64,000 bases of DNA from an uncultured Lachnospiraceae bacterium (GCA_947246015.1 CAMXQE010000022.1:1-64000), one strand, 5' to 3'. Counted from the stretch's first letter, positions 1 to 9,029 are shown. Made by a program: numbers and translations. The notes: a model not told the origin generated them from the letters alone.

Positions 1-2
1 AT

Positions 3-386
3 ATTTTGGCTGCAAGAGTAAACAGCCCAAGTATGAAGTCTGAAAATAATGCTCCTTTAGGTTGCAGTTCTTTACAATTTGAAATATATCATTCACCGGA
101 TGAAGTAATAAGTAAAGAAAAAGTAATCGAAAATACAAAATATGCATTAACTAAAATGCAGTTATGTAATGAAAAAGATATTATATTCATGGATTATCGG
201 TTACTGGAATACGGTAATGTTATTTTTGAAAATGGGATGGAAATAAAGAGGGACAAAATCAGAAAATTTTATGAGGAAAAAAGTGTAGATTTAATAGGAC
301 GTTTTGGTGAATGGGAATATTATTGGAGTGACCAGAGTTATATAAGCGGGCATAATAAGGGCATGAGGCAGAGAAAGGAATTCTGA
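3..386 (+). CDS. C-terminal part of an FAD-dependent oxidoreductase (UDP-galactopyranose mutase / protoporphyrinogen oxidase-like)
   Basis: The reading frame is open from the left edge, so this is the 3' end of a gene that begins outside the window; the TTG at base 6 is not a convincing start. The roughly 127 visible residues end with a GRFGEWEYYWSDQS stretch. That pattern is typical of the C-terminus of amine-oxidase-fold flavoproteins found in glycan clusters, where the Gly-Arg-Phe contacts flavin. The substrate cannot be read from this fragment. A role in nucleotide-sugar or polysaccharide modification is inferred from the rfb genes that follow. It ends in a short hairpin and is separated from rfbF by 172 bases. 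Confidence 0.6.
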   Translation: MLAARVNSPSMKSENNAPLGCSSLQFEIYHSPDEVISKEKVIENTKYALTKMQLCNEKDIIFMDYRLLEYGNVIFENGMEIKRDKIRKFYEEKSVDLIGRFGEWEYYWSDQSYISGHNKGMRQRKEF

Positions 387-411
387 GAAGGAGTTCCTTT
401 TCTGTTTTGTA
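374..411 (+). terminator. Probable intrinsic terminator after the FAD oxidoreductase
   Basis: A 7-bp inverted repeat, AAAGGAA (374-380) and TTCCTTT (394-400), is followed by TCTGTTTT. Its left arm overlaps the stop codon region of the upstream gene. The U-tract is interrupted, so termination may be partial. Confidence 0.5.
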
Positions 412-558
412 AGTGATTTGCGGGTGATGATTGGCACGAATTAGCCCCAAAATATGATTGATTTTTAAGAAAAATTGTGGTAGCCTATGTTAATAGTAGG
501 TATAAGGATGAAATGAAAGTAAGATTAAAAGAAAACACTAGGTTTCGGAGGGAAAATT

Positions 559-1329
559 TTGAAAGTAGTAATCTTAGCAGGGGGATTTGGAACGAGGATA
601 AGTGAGGAAAGTCATTTAAAACCAAAACCAATGATTGAAATAGGGGACAAGCCTATTTTATGGCATATCATGAAATCTTATTCTGCTTATGGCTTTAATG
701 AGTTTATTATCTGTTGTGGGTATAAGCAATATGTTATTAAGGAATATTTTGCGGATTATTATCTGCATAACTGTGATGTGACTTTTGATTTTTCCGCAGA
801 GAACAAAATGATTGTCCATAATAGCGAGACAGAACCGTGGAAGGTAACTATCGTTGATACCGGGCTGAATACGATGACAGGAGGAAGAATTAAACGTATC
901 AGGCCGCATATTGGTGATGAACGTTTTATGCTTACGTATGGTGACGGTGTGTCAAATGTTGATATTTCCAGGCTGCTTGAGTTCCACAATGCGCATGGGA
1001 AAATTGGGACAATAACAGCTGTGCGGCCAGAGGGGCGGTTTGGTGTTTTAGAATTGGAAGGAAGCAATATAAAGAGTTTTAGAGAAAAGGACAAACGGGA
1101 TGGCGGATGGATAAATGCCGGGTTTATGGTTATGGAGCCGATTATTTTTGATTATATAGAGGGTGATCAAACGATTTTTGAAAGAGAACCTTTGGAGACC
1201 TTGGCAGAAATCGGGCAACTGGAATGCTATAAACATTATGATTTCTGGCAATGTATGGATACGATGAGAGATAAAGAGAAACTTGAGAAATTATGGGATA
1301 ATGGTCAGGCACCATGGAAAGTGTGGTAG
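559..1329 (+). CDS. rfbF: Glucose-1-phosphate cytidylyltransferase
   Basis: The enzyme transfers CMP from CTP to glucose-1-phosphate to give CDP-glucose, the first step to CDP-3,6-dideoxyhexoses, in the cytoplasm. The 256 residues match the usual family length (about 257). The N-terminus carries the nucleotidyltransferase signature MKVVILAGGFGTR followed by KPKPMIEIGDKPILWHIM. A YGDGVSNVD metal-binding motif lies near residue 130, and the C-terminus ends in the family-typical GQAPWKVW. The start is TTG at 559, preceded by GGAGGG about seven bases upstream; no better ATG fits the conserved N-terminus. rfbH starts one base after its stop, so the two are co-transcribed. The enzyme expected next in the pathway, rfbG, is not adjacent but 17 kb downstream. 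Confidence 0.95.
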   Translation: MKVVILAGGFGTRISEESHLKPKPMIEIGDKPILWHIMKSYSAYGFNEFIICCGYKQYVIKEYFADYYLHNCDVTFDFSAENKMIVHNSETEPWKVTIVDTGLNTMTGGRIKRIRPHIGDERFMLTYGDGVSNVDISRLLEFHNAHGKIGTITAVRPEGRFGVLELEGSNIKSFREKDKRDGGWINAGFMVMEPIIFDYIEGDQTIFEREPLETLAEIGQLECYKHYDFWQCMDTMRDKEKLEKLWDNGQAPWKVW

Positions 1330-1330
1330 G

Positions 1331-2671
1331 ATGATGTTTGAAAATAAGACAGAGAATGAAGCAAAAAATGAAATATTAGAAATGGTGAGGGAATATTGCA
1401 GAACCTATCATAATAAAAAGGAATATAAAAAGGGCGATAGGATTCCATATGCATCCCGGGTATATGATGAGGAAGAGATGGTAAATCTGATAGACAGTTC
1501 GCTGGAATTTTGGCTGACATCCGGAAGATATACGGATGAGTTTGAAAAGGAGTTTGCCGGGTATCTGGGTGTGAAGTTTTGTTCTTTAGTAAATTCCGGT
1601 TCTTCGGCTAATCTGGTTGCTTTTTCTGCATTAACTTCTCCACTGTTAGGTGAGCGCAGAATAAAAAGGGGAGATGAAGTAATTACAGTTGCTGCAGGGT
1701 TTCCGACTACAGTAACTCCTATTATACAATATGGTGCAGTACCGGTATTTGTAGATGTGACAATTCCGCAGTATAATATTGATGTTACGCAGTTAGAAGC
1801 GGCGGTTTCTGACAAAACCAAGGCAGTTATGATTGCGCATACCTTAGGAAATCCTTTTGATTTAGTGGCTGTAAAAGCTTTTTGTGATAAATATGGTTTA
1901 TGGTTGGTTGAAGATAATTGCGATGCTTTGGGTTCCAAGTATGTATGGAATGGAGAAGAAAAATTTACAGGAACTATTGGAGATATAGGAACATCCAGCT
2001 TTTATCCGCCACATCATATGACGATGGGAGAGGGCGGTGCAGTATATACGGATAATCCGATTCTTCATAAAGCAATCCGGTCTTTTCGAGACTGGGGAAG
2101 GGATTGTGTATGTCCGTCAGGGCGGGATAATTTATGCGGACATCGGTTTGATAAACAATATGGAGAACTGCCATTAGGTTATGACCATAAATATGTGTAT
2201 TCCCATTTTGGTTATAACCTGAAAGTGACGGATATGCAGGCGGCTGTTGGCTGTGCGCAGTTGAAAAAATTTCCTTCCTTTATAGAGAGAAGGCGGCATA
2301 ATTTTGCAAGGCTGTATAGGAATTTGGAATGTGTGCAGGATAAACTAATCCTTCCGGAAGCATGTCCCGGTTCTACGCCCAGTTGGTTTGGCTTCATGAT
2401 GACCTGTCGGGATGGAATCGATAAAACGCAGGTAGTAGATTATATAGAATCGAAAGGGATACAGACTCGTATGCTGTTTGCCGGAAATCTAACGAAACAG
2501 CCGTGTTTTGATGAAATGAGAAAAAGTGGTACTGGATATAGAACTGTCGGAACGCTGGAGGTAACGGACAGGATTATGGAAAGTACATTTTGGGTGGGAG
2601 TTTATCCTGGCATGACAGACGAAATGATTGATGATATGGCACAAGTAATTATTACTGCAACACAGATTTAA
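1331..2671 (+). CDS. rfbH: CDP-4-dehydro-6-deoxyglucose 3-dehydratase (E1, RfbH)
   Basis: This PMP- and [2Fe-2S]-dependent enzyme removes the C3 hydroxyl of CDP-6-deoxy-4-ketoglucose on the way to CDP-abequose, paratose or tyvelose. It has the DegT/DnrJ/EryC1 aminotransferase fold, but the PLP-lysine position reads His in FYPPHHMTMGEGGAV, the hallmark of E1 enzymes rather than aminotransferases. The cluster DCVCPSGRDNLCGHRF supplies iron-sulfur cysteines. Length (446 aa) fits the family. The frame is open further upstream, but that would overlap rfbF; ATG at 1331 or 1334, directly after the rfbF stop, fits homologues. An E3-type reductase, needed to complete the reaction, is not visible in the window. 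The downstream epimerase starts 13 bases after the stop. Confidence 0.95.
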   Translation: MMFENKTENEAKNEILEMVREYCRTYHNKKEYKKGDRIPYASRVYDEEEMVNLIDSSLEFWLTSGRYTDEFEKEFAGYLGVKFCSLVNSGSSANLVAFSALTSPLLGERRIKRGDEVITVAAGFPTTVTPIIQYGAVPVFVDVTIPQYNIDVTQLEAAVSDKTKAVMIAHTLGNPFDLVAVKAFCDKYGLWLVEDNCDALGSKYVWNGEEKFTGTIGDIGTSSFYPPHHMTMGEGGAVYTDNPILHKAIRSFRDWGRDCVCPSGRDNLCGHRFDKQYGELPLGYDHKYVYSHFGYNLKVTDMQAAVGCAQLKKFPSFIERRRHNFARLYRNLECVQDKLILPEACPGSTPSWFGFMMTCRDGIDKTQVVDYIESKGIQTRMLFAGNLTKQPCFDEMRKSGTGYRTVGTLEVTDRIMESTFWVGVYPGMTDEMIDDMAQVIITATQI

Positions 2672-2684
2672 TTTGGTAACTAAG

Positions 2685-3635
2685 ATGGAAATTTTATTGA
2701 CAGGGGCAACGGGCTTTATTGGCAGCCATATTTTAGAAGGCTTATTAGCCGATGGACATTCTTTATATGTGGTGAAAAGGAGCTTTTCTGAAACAGACAG
2801 AATCGAAAAGTTTTTAAAGGATTGCAAAACGTATGATTTAGATCGGACACCAATTCAAGAAATATTTGAAGAAAGTCCAATAGAATGTATTATCCATTGT
2901 GCAACTTATTATGGAAGAAATGATAAGGAATGTATAAAAAATGTTGAATCCAACTTATTATTTCCTTTGAAGCTATTAAGCTGTGGTATAGAGCATGGAA
3001 TAAAAAACTTTGTGAATACGGACTCTTTTTTTGGTAATCAGATAAAATCAGAGCAGGATTTGCATAAAGAGCTTTATATGGGCGGATACACATTGTCGAA
3101 AAGGCAGTTCCGACAGTGGGGGCAGGTGATGTCTGCAAAGTACAAGCTTAACTTTATTAATATGAAGTTGGAACATGTATATGGTGAGAGGGATGACAGC
3201 AATAAATTTATTCCTTATGTAGTAGAACAATGCAGGAATAATATCCCTGTCCTAAAATTGAGTGAGGGAAAACAGGAAAGGGATTTCATATATGTCGGAG
3301 ATGTGGTAAACGCATACCGGATAGTCATAAAAAGCCTGATACAGCAGTGTCTACAGGGATATATGGAATATAATGTCGGAACTGGGCGTGTTTGGAGATT
3401 AAGGGAGTTTGTAGAGATTATCCATACGGCAGTAAAAAGTAATACTTTATTGGACTGGGGAACAATTGAAATGAAAAAGGGCGAAATTATGAGTTCGAAA
3501 GCAGATAATGCAGATTTAAAAAAAATTGGATGGATACCTGCTATTGTAGAAGATGAGCAGATAGAGGATATATTCAGAAATTGGGAGCGGGGGGGGGTAA
3601 ATAGCGATACATTTATCCTCAAGGTGGCGGCATGA
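2685..3635 (+). CDS. NAD-dependent epimerase/reductase, CDP-abequose or CDP-paratose synthase-like
   Basis: This is an extended short-chain dehydrogenase/reductase. The Rossmann signature ILLTGATGFIGSH is at the N-terminus and the catalytic YxxxK is YTLSK. By position after rfbF/rfbH it probably performs the final C4 ketoreduction of a CDP-3,6-dideoxyhexose, as RfbJ (abequose) or RfbS/Prt (paratose) do; sugar specificity cannot be told from sequence. The ATG at 2685 is preferred over the TTG at 2673 because it places the Rossmann motif correctly. The end is unusual: a run of nine G at 3589-3597 falls after the conserved NWE, and the last ten codons exist only in the present repeat length. It overlaps the next gene by four bases (ATGA). 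A second, truncated copy of its C-terminus lies at 4659-4802. Confidence 0.85.
   Translation: MEILLTGATGFIGSHILEGLLADGHSLYVVKRSFSETDRIEKFLKDCKTYDLDRTPIQEIFEESPIECIIHCATYYGRNDKECIKNVESNLLFPLKLLSCGIEHGIKNFVNTDSFFGNQIKSEQDLHKELYMGGYTLSKRQFRQWGQVMSAKYKLNFINMKLEHVYGERDDSNKFIPYVVEQCRNNIPVLKLSEGKQERDFIYVGDVVNAYRIVIKSLIQQCLQGYMEYNVGTGRVWRLREFVEIIHTAVKSNTLLDWGTIEMKKGEIMSSKADNADLKKIGWIPAIVEDEQIEDIFRNWERGGVNSDTFILKVAA
3589..3597 (+). repeat. Homopolymeric G9 tract near the 3' end of the first epimerase gene
   Basis: Nine consecutive G precede TAAATAG. In the present frame translation continues ten more codons to the ATGA overlap with the next gene. With eight or ten G a stop (TAA or TAG) follows at once, which would break the stop/start overlap with the downstream epimerase. 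Confidence 0.8.
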
Positions 3636-4456
3636 ATATTGTGATTATGGGCGCTACCGGATATTTGGGAAGTTATATATCGGCTTCCTTAGAGAAAGCG
3701 AATTCTCTTTTTATTATTTGTAATAACCGATATTTGCCAAACCGTGAAAACTTCTTCTGCATATCTAAGGAAGAATATACCAGTGTATTTGAAAAGAACC
3801 AGATAGATTTTATTATTAACTGCATGGGTGTATATCAAAAGAAAAATAATAAAGAAATTGTGGAAGGAAATCTTGTATTTCCTCTACAGGTTATGGATAC
3901 TGCGGCGAAGTGTGGAGTAAGGAATATCGTTAATATAAATACAGCCCTTCCGGAAAGCTTGAATTTATATAGTTTTACAAAAAGGGATTTGGGGCGGTTT
4001 GGGAATTTTTATAGCAATCAATATGGCTTGAATTTTTATAATTTGTTGGTGGAAATGTTTTATGGAGCAGATGAACCTGAGGAACGGTTTCTTTCTTCTA
4101 TCATCAATAAAATGAAAAAGAATGCAGATATTGAATTAACAGAAGGAACTCAGAAGAGGGATTTAGTACATGTTGAGGACGTGTGCCAGGCTGTTCGGTT
4201 AATCATGGACAGCGGGTTAAAAGGGTATTATGATATACCTGTCGGAACCGGTGAAGGACATACCATACGGGAAACGGTAGAATATATTCATAAAAAATTG
4301 AATTCCTCATCGAAATTACTGTTTGGCGCTATTCCAATGAGGCAGAATGAACCGGACAGTATTGCAGATATTTCGTTTTTGGAAGGACTTGGATATAAAG
4401 TCAGGTATTCATGGGAAAAAGGGTTGGAGAAGATGGTTTTTCGGAATTTCACTTAA
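3632..4456 (+). CDS. Second NAD-dependent epimerase/reductase of the SDR family
   Basis: An SDR protein of 274 residues with Rossmann motif MGATGYLGSY at residues 5-14 and catalytic YSFTK. It is distantly related to the preceding protein and also resembles RfbJ/RfbS-type CDP-sugar synthases. It is shorter than a typical 300-320 aa epimerase, with a compact N-terminus. ATG at 3632 overlaps the upstream stop as ATGA, indicating translational coupling, so a frameshift at the G9 tract just upstream could lower its expression. Downstream, 4457-4791 has no intact gene; it holds the relics at 4552-4619 and 4659-4802. Specificity (epimerase versus C4 reductase) is unknown. Confidence 0.8.
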   Translation: MNIVIMGATGYLGSYISASLEKANSLFIICNNRYLPNRENFFCISKEEYTSVFEKNQIDFIINCMGVYQKKNNKEIVEGNLVFPLQVMDTAAKCGVRNIVNINTALPESLNLYSFTKRDLGRFGNFYSNQYGLNFYNLLVEMFYGADEPEERFLSSIINKMKKNADIELTEGTQKRDLVHVEDVCQAVRLIMDSGLKGYYDIPVGTGEGHTIRETVEYIHKKLNSSSKLLFGAIPMRQNEPDSIADISFLEGLGYKVRYSWEKGLEKMVFRNFT

Positions 4457-4551
4457 TTATTATCCCTATCCTATCCTGTTTTTCATAGTATCCGTTGCTG
4501 TCAAGATATATTTCTGTCCTTCCCAAAGCAAATCATTTTCTGCATCAGGGA

Positions 4552-4607
4552 ACTTCGTATAGTCCGTCAGCTATTAACTGGCTGTTTAAATATTCCACGA
4601 TTTCCTC
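4552..4607 (+). repeat. 56-bp direct repeat, left copy
   Basis: These 56 bases are identical to 7729-7784, and the similarity continues with two mismatches to 4619/7796. The right copy is the 3' end of the minus-strand gene 7689-9029. The two copies bracket the MBOAT/SGNH genes and mark a recombination or duplication scar. Confidence 0.9.
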
Positions 4608-4619
4608 AGTATCTTCCTG
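4552..4619 (-). pseudogene. Relic of the C-terminus of the 446-aa membrane protein gene
   Basis: Read on the minus strand, this fragment encodes QEDTEEIVEYLNSQLIADG followed by LYEVP and a stop. It matches the C-terminus of the intact gene at 7689-9029 with one substitution (Thr for Ala). There is no upstream coding sequence, so only about 23 codons survive. Confidence 0.8.
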
Positions 4620-4658
4620 TGGAATTATAAAGTGACGGTATAGAATATGGAATAGAAA

Positions 4659-4802
4659 ATTGAAATGAAAAAAGGTGAAATAATGAGTTCGAAAGCGGAT
4701 AACACAGACTTGAAAAAGATTGGATGGACGCCTAAAATTGTGACGGATGAGCAGGTGAAAGGCATATTTGAAAATTGGGATGGTATAAACCATGATTTTT
4801 AA
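4659..4802 (+). pseudogene. Relic of a second epimerase copy (C-terminal 47 codons)
   Basis: The fragment begins IEMKKGEIMSSKADN and runs through LKKIGW to ENWDGINHDF before TAA. It parallels the C-terminus of the epimerase at 2685-3635 with a few substitutions. It lacks a start and the catalytic domain. It ends naturally soon after the conserved Asn-Trp, suggesting that the longer tail of the 2685 gene is a product of its G9 tract. Its last bases overlap the start of the MBOAT gene. Confidence 0.8.
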
Positions 4803-6283
4803 TTCTTTGGATTTTTTATTATTTTTTCCTATTGTTCTTATTGTATATTTTTTTATCCCGGGAAAGTACCGATATCTTTGGCTGTTAATAACCAGTTATT
4901 ATTTCTATATGTGCTGGAACCCCAAATATGTGATATTAATCGCAATTTCTACCGTAATCACCTGGTTCAGCGGAATATTGCTTGAACGGTATAAAGAAAG
5001 TTCCGCGCGGGTTCGGAAGTGTATTGTGGGGAGCTGTTTTGCGGGAAATATAGGAATATTGATTTTCTTTAAGTATTTTGATTTTTTATTGGAGAACGTG
5101 AATTTCCTGCTTCAGCGTTTGGGCATTTCAGTTATAGAAAAACCATTTGATATTATTTTACCGGTAGGTATATCATTTTATACATTTCAGGCATTAAGTT
5201 ATACCATGGATGTTTACCGACATGGTATTAATGCGGAACGTAATTTGTTGAAGTATGCATTATTTGTATCCTTTTTCCCACAGTTAGTTGCAGGTCCTAT
5301 CGAACGTTCCGGGAATTTGCTGAATCAAATAAAAGAGTTGCCAGATAAAAAGATATGGAATTATGAAAAAATATCAAACGGTTTTGTACTTATGACATGG
5401 GGGTATTTCCAGAAAATGGTGATAGCTGACAGAATTGCCATAATGGTAGATACCGTTTTTTCTTCTTATTACATGTATGGAACTTTTGAATTAATAGCTG
5501 CAGCTATGGGATTTGCCATTCAGATTTACTGTGATTTTTCCAGTTATTCAACAATAGCAATTGGCGCGGCGCAAGTAATGGGATTCTCATTAATGGAAAA
5601 TTTCCAAACTCCGTATTTTTCACGTTCCATAAAAGAATTTTGGCGCAGATGGCATATATCACTAAGCACATGGTTCCGGGATTATTTATATATTCCATTA
5701 GGAGGGAACAGATGTTCTAAAACGAGGAACTATATAAATCTGATGATTACATTTTTAGTCAGTGGATTATGGCATGGCGCAAACTGGACTTATATCTTTT
5801 GGGGGGGGGGTACATGGATTATATCAGATTATAGGTGCTGAGCTTAATGGCATAAAAGAAAGAATTAACAGGAGATGTAAAACGAAAACAAACTGTATTT
5901 CTTATAAAATCGGTCAATCTATTATTACATTTATCCTTGTAGATTTTGCATGGATATTTTTCCGCGCTGACTCTTTAAAAGACGCACTTTATTATATTCA
6001 AAGAATTTTTACACGTTTTAATCCATGGGTATTATTTGATGGTTCTTTATACAATTGTGGATTAAATCGTTTTGAAATGAATATATTATTGGTTTCCATG
6101 ATGATTTTGTTCTTGGTTGATATCATAGGCTATATAAAAAAGTTACGCATTGATATTTTTTTAGCCGGACAATGTATTTGGTTTCGGTGGGGTATGGTCC
6201 TGGTATGGATTTCGGTTATTGTTATCTATGGGATGTATGGGCCTGCATTTGATGCACAGCAATTTATTTATTTTCAATTTTAA
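4792..6283 (+). pseudogene. MBOAT-family O-acyltransferase, frame split at a G10 tract (probable phase-OFF allele)
   Basis: This multi-pass membrane O-acyltransferase is related to AlgI/DltB, which acylate surface polysaccharide or teichoic acid using a periplasmic partner. The first frame (4792-5841) starts MIFNSLDFLLFFPIVL and contains PVGISFYTFQALSY, EFWRRWHISLSTW and the catalytic-histidine region LWHGANWTYIFWG. It then runs through ten G (5801-5810) into a stop after WIISDYRC. The second frame, open to 6283, carries the expected continuation VHGLYQIIGAE and the C-terminal helices. Removing one G gives a continuous protein of about 496 aa with the family motif FWGGVHGLY, a normal length. 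The start overlaps the epimerase relic. The SGNH partner follows 12 bases after the end. A sequencing error in the homopolymer is the main alternative to phase variation. Confidence 0.85.
5801..5810 (+). repeat. Homopolymeric G10 tract inside the MBOAT gene
   Basis: Ten consecutive G lie immediately after the Phe-Trp of the catalytic MBOAT region. Lengths of 9, 6 or 12 would keep the gene in frame; 10, as here, truncates it 11 codons later. Confidence 0.9.
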
Positions 6284-6295
6284 AGAGGAAAAGCA

Positions 6296-7714
6296 ATGAA
6301 GAAAAATATCATAAAAATAGTATTGTTTTTTTCTGTTCTTACGTTAATATTGTTTTTGTTTCGCAGTGTATTCAGATTCAAATATGAAGATGGTATTTAT
6401 GACTTAGATGCTTTCTATCGGCTGGAAAAAGAAAGTGTTGACGTATTGGTATTAGGGACTTCACATGCTTTTATGGATATCAATACTGCTGTTCTGTATG
6501 AAGAATACGGCATCGCCGCCTTTGATTTAGGCGGTTCGATACAGCCATTTTGGAATACTTATTACTATTTAAAAGAAGCATTAAAAACACAAAATCCAAA
6601 AGTAGTTGCAATTGAAGCATATGCCGCTACACAGACAGACTTGTATTCAGATGAAAGCAGAATAATAAAAAATAATTTTGGTTTAAAATTTTCTGAAGAC
6701 AAGCTGGATTCACTAAAACTCAGTACTCCGGATGGAAAGTTAGATTATTTGCCGGAATGGATATTTTATCACAATCGGTATGAAGAAATTAACCGGTCAG
6801 ATTTTGGGAAATACTTGGGAAATGAAAAAAAATATGAGAACTGGAAAGGTTACTGGTGCCTATATACAAACAAAGCATATGAGAAACCTACAGTCGGAGA
6901 AATTCGAAAAGATGTATGTATGCTGGAAAAACAAGAAGAATATTATAGGAAAACAATCGAACTTCTTCAGAGCAATGGAATACCTGTAGTGATATTTGTA
7001 AGCCCTTATGCAGAATATCATACGGCGCATGCAGAGTTACTGGATCATGCACGAAGGATTGCCGTGGAATATGGTGTTCCCTTTGTTAATTATAATGATA
7101 ACTATGATGAATTAGGACTGGATTTTGCCGTGGACTGTGCGGATCCAGGACATTTAAATTACCTGGGCAGCCAAAAGCTGACATCTGCTTTAGGAAGGTA
7201 TTTGGCGGATAATTATGATTTACCGGATAGGAGACAAAATCAGGATTACGATTCATGGGAAAAGGAATCTGAATATTTTTATCGCAGTGTAGATAATATA
7301 TATTTAAAACAAATCGTGGATTTGAATTCATATTTAGAAGTTGTTGGAAAGGCAGATTCGGATTATTTAATGGTAATTAGCATAAGCGGGGAACTGCCGG
7401 AGGGAGTACAGACCATGATTGGATTAGGAACCCCGAATGAGCGGGAGCTGACAGGCGGTGGGACGTGGGTGATCAGAAATGGAAATATTTTGTTTGATTC
7501 TGAGGGAAAAAGAGACTTTCTTTATAATATGGAATTAGAAAATAGCGATTTAGCCATAAAAGATGAAGCAGGTAATATAGAGGTTGTTATCGACAAAGAA
7601 CTAATTTATAGTTTGGAACCTGGGATAAAAATATGCATATGGGATTATAAAACGGAAGAATTAGCAGATAATGTATGGTTTAATCCTGCTAAGGAATGGA
7701 GGGCGGAACGGTAG
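6296..7714 (+). CDS. Membrane-anchored SGNH/DltD-AlgX-like partner of the MBOAT acyltransferase
   Basis: Residues 1-25 form one N-terminal membrane anchor with a short cytoplasmic Lys-rich start; the rest is predicted outside. Block I of SGNH hydrolases is visible as LVLGTSHAFMDIN (Gly-x-Ser), and the C-terminal Asp/His pair as DPGHLNYLGSQ. Proteins of this type accept an acyl group exported by an MBOAT protein and place it on a glycan. A C-terminal region of about 150 residues after the SGNH fold is of unknown function. The gene begins after AAAGAGGAAAAGCA, a plausible ribosome site, and its 3' end overlaps the convergent gene 7689-9029 by 26 bases. While the MBOAT frame is broken this enzyme probably has no donor. 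Confidence 0.8.
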   Translation: MKKNIIKIVLFFSVLTLILFLFRSVFRFKYEDGIYDLDAFYRLEKESVDVLVLGTSHAFMDINTAVLYEEYGIAAFDLGGSIQPFWNTYYYLKEALKTQNPKVVAIEAYAATQTDLYSDESRIIKNNFGLKFSEDKLDSLKLSTPDGKLDYLPEWIFYHNRYEEINRSDFGKYLGNEKKYENWKGYWCLYTNKAYEKPTVGEIRKDVCMLEKQEEYYRKTIELLQSNGIPVVIFVSPYAEYHTAHAELLDHARRIAVEYGVPFVNYNDNYDELGLDFAVDCADPGHLNYLGSQKLTSALGRYLADNYDLPDRRQNQDYDSWEKESEYFYRSVDNIYLKQIVDLNSYLEVVGKADSDYLMVISISGELPEGVQTMIGLGTPNERELTGGGTWVIRNGNILFDSEGKRDFLYNMELENSDLAIKDEAGNIEVVIDKELIYSLEPGIKICIWDYKTEELADNVWFNPAKEWRAER

Positions 7715-9029
7715 AGTAATCTTTTCTTACTTCGTATAGTCCGTCAGCTATTAACTGGCTGTTTAAATATTCCACGATTTCCTCGGCATCTTCCTGATGG
7801 GCAGCATAGACCGGATTCTGGGAATCGGACTGTCCGTAATCCCTGAACCGGCAATATGCGTTTATTGCTTCCTGGTATATTTCTACGCGCTCCTCCGGCT
7901 CCATGAATTTAAAAATATTGGAAGTGACAAGCAGATAGTGGTATGCCAGTTCCATGTAATATCTGTCGTCAGGCATGCTTTGGTTAAATGCATCTTTGAG
8001 CACGACATAAGAGCTGCACAGAGAATAACAGGTTTCTGAAAACGTCAGATCCTGTAGATTTATGGCAGGTTTGCAAAGCATTTTTCCAATGCGGTACTTT
8101 ACATCAGCTTCTGAACCGCTGATATATGGCTGGTATTCATGGTCTAAAATACAACTGAATCCCGTCACTGCCATGTAGATATAGTCAAAAAGTGTTTGAT
8201 AGCCTCCGGATGTAATGACGTTTTCAAGTTCGGCAGCGCTTTCCGCACTGATAGCGGATAATTCCAGGTAAGTATAGTTCTCTGCATCATATGTATACAT
8301 GAATAGTTTATCTTTGGAATCCCTGTAATAATCAGCGGCTGCCAAAGTGCTGCTGTTGTACTTCACGTCTGAATCAAATTGGGCAATTTGATTTAAAGCT
8401 TCCTGTACTGTATTGGAGTTTGTATCCTCCATGTCCAAAAGGTCCCAAAAACTTTTTGTATTCCAGTAATCCTGATACATACTTTCCATGCTGTCGAGAT
8501 TATCCGGAGTAATGGTTTCCGTAAAGGAACAGCTGCCAAAAAACTCCAATATGGAGTAGTCATAAGAAGCCATGGGGACTTTTGTGGCTTGCATTATTTC
8601 CGGGTCTTCTGCATTTAATTCCGGAGCCGGAAGAATTTCCTGTTCCGGAAGGTCTTTTGATTCCTGCTGTGAAAGAATCCGGGTATCCGGTTCCTCATTC
8701 TTAGTCATTTGTTCAAGTGAAGCGGGGTCTACTTTTCCACTGTAAATGTCATCTTCCCATACACAAATACTTTCAGCGGTGTAGGTTTCCGGCTGCTTTT
8801 GATGAAATACACTCAGAAACTTTTTTTGGGCGGCAGTAAATGTGGTGAGGGCAAGGAATATAATCATGGGAGGGAGCAGGAGCAAAACAATCTTTTGGAA
8901 AATTCTTGCTAATTTTCTGCAACAGTCTTTTGGTAAGTTTGTGTTCGCAATGCCTTTTTTCGTTATGGAAAAGAAAAACAAGGCAATGCAAAACAGTACA
9001 ATTAGCAAAACAGTTAAATGGCTAACCAT
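7689..9029 (-). CDS. Two-helix membrane protein of unknown function, cotranscribed with a metallophosphoesterase
   Basis: This protein of 446 residues has hydrophobic segments at about 5-23 and 45-67, followed by a soluble, mostly helical region rich in Glu/Asp/Tyr (residues about 80-446). No family motif was recognised. The start ATG at 9029 has GAAAGGGG six to seven bases upstream. It lies 16 bases downstream of the metallophosphoesterase gene on the same strand, so the two likely form an operon and may act together at the membrane. The last codons contain the right copy of the 56-bp direct repeat, and the 3' end converges on the SGNH gene with a 26-base overlap. A relic of its C-terminus sits at 4552-4619. 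Confidence 0.7.
   Translation of the reverse strand: MVSHLTVLLIVLFCIALFFFSITKKGIANTNLPKDCCRKLARIFQKIVLLLLPPMIIFLALTTFTAAQKKFLSVFHQKQPETYTAESICVWEDDIYSGKVDPASLEQMTKNEEPDTRILSQQESKDLPEQEILPAPELNAEDPEIMQATKVPMASYDYSILEFFGSCSFTETITPDNLDSMESMYQDYWNTKSFWDLLDMEDTNSNTVQEALNQIAQFDSDVKYNSSTLAAADYYRDSKDKLFMYTYDAENYTYLELSAISAESAAELENVITSGGYQTLFDYIYMAVTGFSCILDHEYQPYISGSEADVKYRIGKMLCKPAINLQDLTFSETCYSLCSSYVVLKDAFNQSMPDDRYYMELAYHYLLVTSNIFKFMEPEERVEIYQEAINAYCRFRDYGQSDSQNPVYAAHQEDAEEIVEYLNSQLIADGLYEVRKDYSTVPPSIP
7729..7784 (+). repeat. 56-bp direct repeat, right copy
   Basis: Identical to 4552-4607. It lies within the 3' coding end of the minus-strand gene 7689-9029. Confidence 0.9.
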
